This document shows positions 25,465-33,261 of a stretch of DNA of 64,000 bases, piece by piece. The DNA is from Amycolatopsis decaplanina DSM 44594 (lineage in GTDB: Bacteria > Actinomycetota > Actinomycetes > Mycobacteriales > Pseudonocardiaceae), in assembly GCF_000342005.1 (NCBI RefSeq), contig NZ_AOHO01000045.1, forward strand, positions 62,001 to 126,000, written 5' to 3'. A model generated the notes under the pieces. That model saw nothing but the letters and a program-made list of their open reading frames with translations, made no database searches and was not told where the DNA came from. Every line of letters starts with the position of its first letter. Position 1 is the stretch's first letter. A program made the position numbers and the translations under genes.

Positions 25465-26829
25465 GTGTGGGGGAACGGTGTGGTCGACGCGTCGGGCGTC
25501 GTCAGCTCGATCCTGTCGAATTACCGGCGGCTCGTGGTCGAGTACCAGCGGCGGGTCACCGGTGACCCCTCGGCGCTGAGCGCGGCAGGTCAGCGGTGCG
25601 GCGATCGGGCGTCGACGGTTTCGGGCCGGGCGGACGAGATCGGCAAGGCGGCGAAGGCGCTCAACGCGTCCTGGGAAGGTGACGCCTACATCGCGTTCTC
25701 CACCTCCGCCACGAAACTGAGTCAGGAACTCGGCGAGCTCGGCGCGAAACTGAGCGACCAGTCGAACCGGCTGCGGGCGGGCGCGCAGGCCTTGCAGGGC
25801 GCCAAGTCCTGTGTGGACTCGATCCTCGCCCAGTTCGACCAGTACGCCGCGCAGCTCACCAGCCAGGCGCGGACGGCGAACGCGAACGCGGTCAACGCGT
25901 TCATCTCCGCCGCCCGTCAGCTCGGCGAACGTGCCGCGCAGGCGGCGCAGGAGATCGCCGACGAGCTGAGCGAAGAACTCGCGCGGCTGTTCCCGCCCGA
26001 GGGCGCCGGCCGGATCGAGCACGAACTCGGCAAATGGGGCCGTGGCCCGTTGTACTGGCTCAATGGTGAAGCGCTCGACGGCCGCAAGCGCCCACGGTCG
26101 CATCCTTCCTGGTTCGGTAACTCCGGCTGGAAGAAACTCACCTGGGACGGTCTCGAAGGCACACGCGCCCCGCGTGCCGGCGACACCCCGTTCGGCAGGC
26201 CGAAGCCCGAAGGCCTGCGCGACAAGGCCTGGAACAGCACCGAGATCACGTATGCCAAGTGGAAGCAGGAGCAGGACGGCTTCACCCCGGGGTGGGACGC
26301 CAAGGTCTCCTCACAGGGCTGGGACGTCAAGGCCTCCGGGCACGCCGAATTGGCCGCCTTCAAGGAAGAACTCGAAGGAAAGAAGGAATGGGGCGTCGCT
26401 TCGGGCAGCGCCAAGGGGACCGCGTTCGTCGGCGGTGAGGTGAACGGTTCCCTCCAGGCGGGCGCGCACGGTGTCGGCGTGCACGCAGGAGCCTTCGTCG
26501 GCGGCAAGATCGAAGGCGAACTCGCGGCGGACGTCGCCGGGGTGGGCGTCGGCGCGAGCGGCACCCTCCAATACGGACTCGGCGCGCAGCTCGACGGCCA
26601 GGCCGTCTACGACGCCGGGCACATCAAGGTCAACTTCAAGGCGGGTGTCGCGCTCGGTCTCGGTGCCGGGATCGGCGCGAAGATCGACATCGACCTGCCG
26701 AAGATCGCGGACACCGTCGGCGAGTACGGCGGCGCGGCCGTCGACGCGGTGAGCGGCGCGGCCGGCCAGGCGGCGGACGCCGTCGGCGAGGCGTGGGACG
26801 ACGCGATCTCCTACGTGGGCACGTGGTGA
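25465..26829 (+). CDS. WXG100-headed polymorphic-toxin-like T7SS protein without recognised toxin
   Basis: A 454-residue protein. The head (1-110) is WXG100-like with SWEGDAY (Trp70-Glu71-Gly72), then long helices to about 180. The C-terminal 150 residues are a Gly/Ala/Val repeat (VGGEVNGSLQAGAHG, then GGKIEGELAADVAGVGVGAS), a module I recall in actinobacterial T7SS-linked polymorphic toxins in front of or within toxin regions. Here the chain ends soon after (AWDDAISYVGTW), so no nuclease or other toxin domain is seen. It might insert in membranes or act as a delivery scaffold. GTG start, three bases after the previous stop. Confidence 0.68.
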   Translation: MWGNGVVDASGVVSSILSNYRRLVVEYQRRVTGDPSALSAAGQRCGDRASTVSGRADEIGKAAKALNASWEGDAYIAFSTSATKLSQELGELGAKLSDQSNRLRAGAQALQGAKSCVDSILAQFDQYAAQLTSQARTANANAVNAFISAARQLGERAAQAAQEIADELSEELARLFPPEGAGRIEHELGKWGRGPLYWLNGEALDGRKRPRSHPSWFGNSGWKKLTWDGLEGTRAPRAGDTPFGRPKPEGLRDKAWNSTEITYAKWKQEQDGFTPGWDAKVSSQGWDVKASGHAELAAFKEELEGKKEWGVASGSAKGTAFVGGEVNGSLQAGAHGVGVHAGAFVGGKIEGELAADVAGVGVGASGTLQYGLGAQLDGQAVYDAGHIKVNFKAGVALGLGAGIGAKIDIDLPKIADTVGEYGGAAVDAVSGAAGQAADAVGEAWDDAISYVGTW

Positions 26830-26834
26830 CGGGG

Positions 26835-27353
26835 ATGAGTGACATGGCGACGCGGGACCGGGTCTCCCTCCCGCTCGGATTCGACATCCCCGACGGCTGG
26901 GTCCCGGTCGAGCCGGCGTCCGTCGGCGCCGAGGGCGCCGTCTTCGTGGCGGTGCACCCCGGAACGGATGCGGAGTTCACCCCGAACATCACCCTGAGCG
27001 TCGGGCAGCGACCGGACCAGGCACGGATCACCGACATCGCCGACGAGGCCGTCGAACGCCTCGGCCGGTCCATGGCCGCGCTCGAAGTGGTGCGGCGCAA
27101 GGTGATCGGCACTCCGATCGCGCCGGGGGTGACGCAGGTGCTGCGCCTCCGCACCGCCGAAGGACAGGATCTCGTACAGACGCAGGTGCAGCTGACCGTG
27201 CCGGGGGCGAGCCCTGCCGAGCGGCTGATCCTCGAGATCGCCTGCACCGCGACGCCCGAGGCGGCCCGCGGCCTCGGCGACGACTTCCGGCGGTTCGTGG
27301 GCAGTGTCCACGTCCGGCGGGATTTCACCGCAGATGAAGGAGAAGACTCGTGA
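26835..27353 (+). CDS. DcrB/LpqN-like protein in the T7SS operon
   Basis: A 172-residue protein with no signal peptide or lipobox. Its layout (LPLGFDIPDGWVPVEP at the start, then alternating strands and helices) resembles the DcrB/LpqN (DUF1795) fold. Relatives are often found beside T7SS genes in actinobacteria and might be substrate chaperones, a role I infer only from position. The ATG at 26835 is five bases after the previous stop, and its own stop overlaps the YbaB-like start by four bases. Confidence 0.6.
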   Translation: MSDMATRDRVSLPLGFDIPDGWVPVEPASVGAEGAVFVAVHPGTDAEFTPNITLSVGQRPDQARITDIADEAVERLGRSMAALEVVRRKVIGTPIAPGVTQVLRLRTAEGQDLVQTQVQLTVPGASPAERLILEIACTATPEAARGLGDDFRRFVGSVHVRRDFTADEGEDS

Positions 27354-27679
27354 CCACCGACCCCTACGCCATGCCGGACATGGACGAGTTGCTGGAACAG
27401 GTCCGCAAGCAGACCGAAGAGGTGCAGCGCATCCAGCGCTCGGTCGAGGCGATGGAGGTCAAGGCGCACTCGCGGCAGAACGAGGTCACCGTCGTGCTGC
27501 GCGGTGACGGCCGGTTCACCTCGATCGACATCGACCCGCGCGCGGTGCGTCAGTACGACGCGCGCAACCTGTCGGAGATCGTGCTGGAGGCGGTCAACAA
27601 CGGGCTGCAGAAACTGGCCGAGGCCAGCAGCGCCAAGTTCGCCCCGGTCATCGAGTCCGCCAAGTCGATCGAAGCATGA
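27350..27679 (+). CDS. YbaB/EbfC-like protein in the T7SS operon
   Basis: A 109-residue protein with a long N-terminal helix (10-40) and the strand pattern of YbaB/EbfC (NEVTVVLRGDGRFTSIDIDP, residues 45-64), then a C-terminal helix. YbaB proteins are dimeric nucleoid-associated DNA binders, but the T7SS-linked members form their own group and their target is not known. It is coupled by four-base overlaps at both ends, to the DcrB-like gene and to eccD. It may act as a chaperone or local regulator; the sequence does not decide. Confidence 0.72.
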   Translation: MTTDPYAMPDMDELLEQVRKQTEEVQRIQRSVEAMEVKAHSRQNEVTVVLRGDGRFTSIDIDPRAVRQYDARNLSEIVLEAVNNGLQKLAEASSAKFAPVIESAKSIEA

Positions 27680-29052
27680 CGGCCGCGATCGCGGGCTCCA
27701 CCCGGCGCGTCACGGTGGTGACACCGCGGGCGCGCGTCGACGTGGCGCTGCCGCAGCAGAGCACGTTCGCCGAACTCGTCCCGCAGCTCGTGCGACTCGC
27801 GGGCGCTTCGGGACAGGCGTCGGCCGAGCATCCCGGCTGGGTGCTGTCCCGGCTCGGCGGTGCTCCGCTCGCGCTCGGGCTCACGGTCGCCGCGGCACAG
27901 GTACGCGACGGCGAAGTCCTCCATCTGACCCCGCGGGAACGCCCGCGGGGTCCGCTGCTGTTCGACGACGTCGTCGACTCGATCGCCAGCGTCGCCGAGG
28001 CGGGCACCGGCCGGTGGGGACCGTCGGTGGCGCGCAAGGCGGGCATCGTCGCGTCCGTGGTGCTGCTGCTCGCCGGTGGACTGCTGGTGCAGGCCGCGGC
28101 GTCCGGCAGTGTGCTGGCGCCGATCGGGACCGGGCTGCTCGCGCTGGTACTGGTGCTGGGGGGCGGTGCGCTAAGCCGCGCGTACGGCGACGCGGAGGCC
28201 GGTGCCGCCGGCGCGTTCGCCGGGGTCGGGGCGGCACTGCTGGCCGGGATGTCGATCCTGCCACCGCATCCGCTGTTCTCCCTGTCGGCCGGACCGCTGG
28301 CCGCCGGGCTCGCCGTGGTGACCGTGTACGGCGTGATCGCGGCCGTTTCGGTGGCGGACCGGCTGCCGTGGTTCGTGGCGGTGACCGTTTCGGCCGGGCT
28401 CGGCGCGATCACCACCGCGGTCGTCCTGCTGGCCGACGTGCGCCCGGTTTCGGCGGCCGCCGTGGTCGCCGTCGTGGCGACGGCACTCGCCGCGGTGGCG
28501 CCGATGCTGGCGCTGCGGCTCGGCAGGCTGCCACTGCCCCGGGTGCCCGACGACATGGACGCGTTCCGCGCCGACGAGAACCCTTCGCTCGGCGAGGACA
28601 TGGTCGGCGGCACGACCTACGCGCAGGCGTTGCTCACCGGGCTGCTTGTCGCGCTCGGGCTCGTCGTGGTCTCGGCCTCGGTGGTCCTGTCGTCTTCGGG
28701 CGGGGCTTGGGAAGCGGGCTTGAGCGCCCTGCTGGGGCTGGCGCTGATGTTGCGTTCGCGCGCCTTCGCCGGCCGCTCGCAGCGGCTCGTGCTCGTCGGT
28801 TTCGGCGCGGCGGCCTTGGCGGCGGCCGGGTTCTGGCTCGCCGCGAGCGGGCCGCGTTCGTTCGTCTTCGCCGCGGGCTGCGCCGTCGTCGTGGCGGCGG
28901 GCGTCTGTCTCACCTACGCGACACGGGTCGCGAAGGGACGTCGTTCTCCCTACTGGGCAAGGACTCTCGACATCGTCGAGTTCCTGGTGCTGCTCTCGCT
29001 GGTCCCCTTCGTCGGCATGATCGCCGGCGTCTACGAGGCCGTGCGGGGCTGA
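27676..29052 (+). CDS. eccD: T7SS channel protein EccD
   Basis: A 458-residue protein with an N-terminal ubiquitin-like domain (about 10-92) followed by about eleven membrane segments from residue 120 on, the EccD architecture. EccD dimers form the proposed pore of the inner-membrane complex with EccB, EccC and EccE. The start overlaps the YbaB-like gene by four bases (ATGA). The last span ends near residue 455. A double hairpin follows ten bases past the stop. Length is slightly below mycobacterial EccD proteins. Confidence 0.92.
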   Translation: MTAAIAGSTRRVTVVTPRARVDVALPQQSTFAELVPQLVRLAGASGQASAEHPGWVLSRLGGAPLALGLTVAAAQVRDGEVLHLTPRERPRGPLLFDDVVDSIASVAEAGTGRWGPSVARKAGIVASVVLLLAGGLLVQAAASGSVLAPIGTGLLALVLVLGGGALSRAYGDAEAGAAGAFAGVGAALLAGMSILPPHPLFSLSAGPLAAGLAVVTVYGVIAAVSVADRLPWFVAVTVSAGLGAITTAVVLLADVRPVSAAAVVAVVATALAAVAPMLALRLGRLPLPRVPDDMDAFRADENPSLGEDMVGGTTYAQALLTGLLVALGLVVVSASVVLSSSGGAWEAGLSALLGLALMLRSRAFAGRSQRLVLVGFGAAALAAAGFWLAASGPRSFVFAAGCAVVVAAGVCLTYATRVAKGRRSPYWARTLDIVEFLVLLSLVPFVGMIAGVYEAVRG

Positions 29053-29061
29053 TCCCCCCAC

Positions 29062-29146
29062 CGCAAGTAGATGACTACTTGCGTGGAAGTTACGTCCGTG
29101 GAGGACTCCTTTCCTACCCTCAGTGAGGAAAGGAGTCCTCCACGGA
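29062..29146. terminator. Double hairpin between eccD and eccE
   Basis: First stem CGCAAGTAG / CTACTTGCG (29062-29083) with a four-base loop; second a perfect 21-base stem (29095-29115 with 29126-29146) around a ten-base loop. The arm contains GTGGAGGACTCCTTTCCT. Both lie between the convergent eccD and eccE stops, so they probably end transcription from both sides. Confidence 0.85.
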
Positions 29147-29154
29147 CAGTCCCC

Positions 29155-30240
29155 TCAGTTCTCCAGTGCCAGCGGCAGGGTCCGCCGGACCGCCTCCGCG
29201 TGCCGTCCGTGCAGCGGGGTCAGCGCGATCCCGCCGGGCCGCACCGTCTCCGCTCCCGGTCGTCCGCCGACCCGGATGGTCACCTCGGACTTCTCGCGTC
29301 CGCCAGGTGAGCGGTACAGCGTGTACGAAGTCGCGGTGAACGCCGAGCCGGGGACGTGAAGATCCAGTGTCCGCGCGAGATCCCGCTCCGACCCGGGCCG
29401 GTAGCAAACCTGCGACGCGCCGCCCCAGTCCCAGGAACGCCAGCCGTTCACCGGCGCGTCCTGGCCGCTGCCGAGCGCGACGCGCAGGTTTTCCGCCACT
29501 TCACCGGCTTCGAGGACGGTGCTCTCGAATCCGGCTTCGGCAAGCGCGCCCATCAGCGACAGTGCCGCGCAGGCGGTGCTCCGCAGCGCGCCGAGTTCTC
29601 CGCCACCCCGGGCGAGCGCCGCGATCGGCGCGTCCTCGGGCCGGTACCGGACGGTGAGCCAGCGGACCCGGAGCACCGACTGTCCATTGGGGACGGTCCA
29701 GGTCAGCAGTTGCGCGCTGGACAAGGGGATTCCGGTGCTCGTGTACGCCTCGCGCAAGATGGCGACGAGTGTGTCCGGCGTGGGCGCCACGGCGCCGGGG
29801 GTGAGCCGCACGATGGCGCTCCACCCGTCGCCGACCTCGGCGACACCGAATCGGTTGCCCGCGCGGTCGACGTGCTGACGCACCCGGACGGGACCGGCGA
29901 GCCGGTGCAGCGGATCGGGGACTTCTTGCTTGTCGTGGCGCTTCAGCCGGTAATCGGCCCAGGTGAGCAACCAGCCCGCGGCGTGGCGTCCGGCGAAGCG
30001 GACCGAAGTCGTCAGCACGAGGACACCGGCGACGGCGGTGATACTGATCCGCGCGGCCTGGGGGATCCCGTCGACGGTGAAGGCCAGCAGGATCGCGATC
30101 CCGGCGATCTCCCAGAGCGCCGCCTGCAGCGGGCGGATCGGCAGCAGCCAGGGCAGCGGCGCCGCGCCCGCGACACCGCGCGCGGGGGCCTGTTCCGGGG
30201 CCGGGCGGGGTGTCCCCACCGCCGGGGCTTCAACCGACAA
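29155..30240 (-). CDS. eccE: T7SS membrane component EccE
   Basis: A 361-residue protein with two membrane segments (about 38-58 and 62-80) and a cytosolic domain with the EccE pattern (DGWSAIVRL near 140, SAQLLTWTVPNG near 175). EccE forms the outer rim of the membrane complex in mycobacterial ESX systems and is absent from ESX-4, so this locus is not a plain ESX-4 type. The start is TTG at 30240, chosen for a strong GGAGGAGGGG site six bases upstream. It is convergent with eccD and divergent from eccB, a single-gene minus-strand unit. Confidence 0.88.
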   Translation of the reverse strand: MSVEAPAVGTPRPAPEQAPARGVAGAAPLPWLLPIRPLQAALWEIAGIAILLAFTVDGIPQAARISITAVAGVLVLTTSVRFAGRHAAGWLLTWADYRLKRHDKQEVPDPLHRLAGPVRVRQHVDRAGNRFGVAEVGDGWSAIVRLTPGAVAPTPDTLVAILREAYTSTGIPLSSAQLLTWTVPNGQSVLRVRWLTVRYRPEDAPIAALARGGGELGALRSTACAALSLMGALAEAGFESTVLEAGEVAENLRVALGSGQDAPVNGWRSWDWGGASQVCYRPGSERDLARTLDLHVPGSAFTATSYTLYRSPGGREKSEVTIRVGGRPGAETVRPGGIALTPLHGRHAEAVRRTLPLALEN

Positions 30241-30387
30241 TGAATTCCCCTCCTCCGTGTACGCGCCCGACGGTAACCCCGCCCCGCGCGGGGGAGGGGC
30301 GTAAAAAATACCCTCACCGCGAACCGGGGCCGGAACCTAACGTGAGCACCCTCGAAAAGGTGGGCACGAACGGCGGGGGACGGGAGC

Positions 30388-31812
30388 GTGTGGACGCAGC
30401 GGGACCAGATCCAGGCCTACCAATTCCTCCGCAGGAGACTGGTTTCGGCACTGGTCTCGGCTGACGCCAACCATCCGGTCGCCCCGAGCCGCAGGCTCGT
30501 CATCGGAACCCTGTGCGGGCTCGGCGTGGCGCTGCTGGTCACCGCGGTCTTCGGCGTGATCGGCCTGCTGAATCCTTCCGGCGGCAAGGATTGGCTGGCG
30601 GGCGGCAAGGTGATCGTCGAGGAGGGCACCGGCGCGCGTTACATCCTCGGCCAGGACGGCGCGCTGCACCCAGTGCTCAACTACGCCTCCGCACGGCTGA
30701 TGGCCGGCGGCAACGGCGAGGCCACGGTGACCGTCCCGTCGGACAAGCTCGCGAAGGCGCCGCGGGGTTCACAGATCGGCATTCCCGGCGCCCCCGATTC
30801 GCTGCCCGCGGCGGCCGCGCTGGTGAACACCCCGTGGACGAGCTGCTCGCGGACGACCCAGGACGCGCCCGCGTCGGCCGAACCGGAGACGACGGTGCTC
30901 CTCGGCGCGCCCGCGGCCGGAATCGACCTGCCGAGGGATCAGGCCGTCGTGGTCCGGGTCCCCGAGGGTGAGCGCTACCTCGTGACCGCCGGGCGCCGCT
31001 ACAAGCTCACCCCGGAGGCCGCCACGGCGCTGCAGTTCGACACCTACCCGGTGATCGCGGTGTCCTCCCGGTGGATCGGCACCGTCGCCGCCGGACGCGA
31101 TCTGGCCTACCGCGCGGTCGAAGACGCCGGGCGGCCCGGCCCGAAGGTCGGCGGCGCCGCGACGAAGGTCGGTTCGGTGCTCGGCGTCATCGACGCGATG
31201 GCGTCGCCCGGCGACGCGACGTCCTACTACCTCGTCCGTGCCGAAGGGCTCGAACCGATCGGCCAGACCGAGGCGAGCCTGCTGATCAACACCCCGCAGA
31301 ACGCGGACGCCTACACCGGCGTCCCGGCGCCCGTCGCGGTGCGCGCGGCCGACGTCGCCGCGGTGCCGAAGGTCGGCACGGCGAGGGCGGGCGGGGCCGA
31401 TCCCGCGGAGTATCCGGACCGGATCCCGCGAAAAGCGCCCGTTACCGGACAGTCCGTGACGTTATGCGCACAGGGTTCTCGAATCGTTATCTCCGCACAG
31501 GTCCCGTTGCCGCAAGGTGCGAAGGCGATCCCGGTGACGGCGCGATCGGACGCGCTGGTCGCCGACGCCGTCTTCGTGCCTCCGTCGGGAGGCGCGGTGG
31601 TGGCGGAATCCGGTTCCGGCACGGTCTACGTCGTCACCGACACGGGCCTGAAGTATCCGGTGGCGAGCACTGAGGCACTCGCTTCCCTCGGGTACGGCCA
31701 AGCCGAACGGCAACCGGTTCCGAATGGATTGCTGGCGCTGGTGCCGCGCGGGCCCGCGCTGGATCCGGCGCAGGCAGGCCGTGCGGTGTCCGCGGCGGGT
31801 GGGACGGGGTGA
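30388..31812 (+). CDS. eccB: T7SS membrane component EccB
   Basis: A 474-residue protein with a short cytosolic start (WTQRDQIQAYQFLRRRLVSA, the EccB signature), one membrane helix (about 38-62) and a large exported domain with repeated ILGxDGxLHPVLN-like units. Cysteines near 153 and 352 can form the conserved disulfide. EccB sits at the centre of the complex and contacts mycosin in the periplasm. GTG start behind GGGACGGGAG. Its stop overlaps the first response-regulator gene by four bases, so machine and regulators share a transcript. Confidence 0.93.
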   Translation: MWTQRDQIQAYQFLRRRLVSALVSADANHPVAPSRRLVIGTLCGLGVALLVTAVFGVIGLLNPSGGKDWLAGGKVIVEEGTGARYILGQDGALHPVLNYASARLMAGGNGEATVTVPSDKLAKAPRGSQIGIPGAPDSLPAAAALVNTPWTSCSRTTQDAPASAEPETTVLLGAPAAGIDLPRDQAVVVRVPEGERYLVTAGRRYKLTPEAATALQFDTYPVIAVSSRWIGTVAAGRDLAYRAVEDAGRPGPKVGGAATKVGSVLGVIDAMASPGDATSYYLVRAEGLEPIGQTEASLLINTPQNADAYTGVPAPVAVRAADVAAVPKVGTARAGGADPAEYPDRIPRKAPVTGQSVTLCAQGSRIVISAQVPLPQGAKAIPVTARSDALVADAVFVPPSGGAVVAESGSGTVYVVTDTGLKYPVASTEALASLGYGQAERQPVPNGLLALVPRGPALDPAQAGRAVSAAGGTG

Positions 31813-32549
31813 TCGGGAACGTGCAGATGACTGAAGACAGGCCGGAGACCGACCGGGTCGACGTCGCGGTGATCGAAGACCATCCGTTGTACCGGCACGC
31901 CATGGTCCGGGTCCTCACGGAGGCCGAAGGGATCGAACTGGGCGCGGTGGTCGATTCGGTCGCCCGGTTCCACGTCCATCCGCAGCCGCCCGGCAGCGTG
32001 GTGCTGCTCGACCTCGGCCTGCCGGGGATCGCCGGGGCGGCGGCCGTGCTCCAGGTGTGCGAACTGGGACATCACGTGCTCGTGGTGTCGGCGCAGGCCG
32101 AGCCCGAGCAGGTGCTCGGCGCGATCGCCGCCGGCGCCAAGGGATTCCTGTCCAAGGACGTCGACGTCGACGAACTGCTGACCGCGATCAGGACGGTCGC
32201 GCGGGGCCGGGCCTACGTTTCCGCGGTGGTGGCCGGAATGATCATCAAGGACAACGCCGACCGTCCCGTGCCGGCTCCGGACGTCGCGCTCTCCGCGCGG
32301 GAGAAGCAGGTGCTGAGACTGGTCGCGGCCGGTGAACGCGACGTCGACATCGCCCGCATCCTGGGCATCGGAGTCCGGACGGTCCGCGGTTACCTGGACC
32401 GGATCCGTGACAAACTCGGAGAGAGAAGGCGGGCCGGTCTGGTCCGCAAGGCCATCCAGCTCGGGCTCGCGTCTCCGCCGGAGGTGCCCGGCCCGTCTCG
32501 GCCGGTCGCGCCCCGCACCGACGCGGGCGGATTCGAAGGACGCCGGTGA
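31809..32549 (+). CDS. NarL/LuxR-type response regulator, T7SS-linked (1)
   Basis: A 246-residue response regulator. The receiver domain has the acidic pair in VIEDH, phospho-acceptor Asp68 (VVLLDLGLPG) and Lys116 (LSKDVD), all intact. The C-terminal LuxR helix-turn-helix follows from about 160 (LSAREKQVLRLVAAGERDVD). A proline-rich tail of about 25 residues is extra. The GTG at 31809 overlaps eccB by four bases; ATG 31827 is an alternative. No histidine kinase gene is in the window, so its signal is unknown. It is closely related to the next gene, a tandem duplication. Confidence 0.9.
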   Translation: MIGNVQMTEDRPETDRVDVAVIEDHPLYRHAMVRVLTEAEGIELGAVVDSVARFHVHPQPPGSVVLLDLGLPGIAGAAAVLQVCELGHHVLVVSAQAEPEQVLGAIAAGAKGFLSKDVDVDELLTAIRTVARGRAYVSAVVAGMIIKDNADRPVPAPDVALSAREKQVLRLVAAGERDVDIARILGIGVRTVRGYLDRIRDKLGERRRAGLVRKAIQLGLASPPEVPGPSRPVAPRTDAGGFEGRR

Positions 32550-33202
32550 ACGCAGACGAGCAGCAGCCGAAACGGACCATGCCGATCAACGTCGGGGTGA
32601 TCGAAGATCATCCGCTGTACCGGGACGCCGTCGCGCGCGTCCTCACCGAAGCGCCCGATATCGCGCTGGGCGCCGTCGCCGATTCCGTCGCGCGGTTCGC
32701 CGTCCAGGAACAGCCTCCGGGCAGTGTCGTCGTCCTCGACCTCAAGCTGCGCGGTGTCCAGGACGCCGCCGCGGTGCTCGAAGTGGGACAGATGGGGCAC
32801 AAGGTGCTCGTGGTGTCCGCGCACGCCGAACAGCCCGAAGTGCTGGGCGCCATGCAGGCCGGGGCGAAGGGCTTCCTGTCCAAGGACGTCGACGGCGACG
32901 AACTCCTGCGTGCCATCCGCACCATCGCCGACGACAACGCGTACGTGTCGCCGACGCTGGCCGGAATGATCATCCAGGACAGCGAGGACCGCCACGCCGG
33001 GCCCAAGATCGTCCTGTCCGAGCGGGAGAAGCAGGTCCTGCGGCTGGTCGCGGCGGGCGAGCGGGACGTCGACGTGGCGGAGATCCTGAACATCAGCGTG
33101 CGGACGGTGCGGTCCTATCTCGACCGTATCCGGGACAAGACCGGTGAGCGGCGGCGAGCCGGATTCGTGCGGGTGGCGATCCGGGAAGGCCTGCTGCGCT
33201 AG
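32546..33202 (+). CDS. NarL/LuxR-type response regulator, T7SS-linked (2)
   Basis: A 218-residue paralogue of the preceding regulator, with the same opening (GVIEDHPLYRDAVARVLTEA), phospho-acceptor Asp65 in VVLDLKLRG, conserved LSKDVD and a LuxR domain (LSEREKQVLRLVAAGERDVD). The receiver loop lacks the usual proline after the aspartate. Start and stop-codon overlap (GTGA) couple it to gene 1. The two may form heterodimers or respond to different inputs, with the T7SS operons as likely targets; this is inference. A terminator follows 14 bases later. Confidence 0.9.
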   Translation: MNADEQQPKRTMPINVGVIEDHPLYRDAVARVLTEAPDIALGAVADSVARFAVQEQPPGSVVVLDLKLRGVQDAAAVLEVGQMGHKVLVVSAHAEQPEVLGAMQAGAKGFLSKDVDGDELLRAIRTIADDNAYVSPTLAGMIIQDSEDRHAGPKIVLSEREKQVLRLVAAGERDVDVAEILNISVRTVRSYLDRIRDKTGERRRAGFVRVAIREGLLR

Positions 33203-33215
33203 AACCACTTCCCGC

Positions 33216-33261
33216 CTCGTGAGTGGTAAAGACGGTTAGAACCGTCCTTACCACTCACGAG
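33216..33261. terminator. Bidirectional terminator, shared palindrome family, copy 2
   Basis: A 46-base palindrome centred at 33238-33239 with one mismatch. The arm CTCGTGAGTGGTAA plus GACGGTT is shared with the copies at 2083 and 51687. It ends the regulator transcript and overlaps the stop of the convergent SMP-30 gene. Confidence 0.85.
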
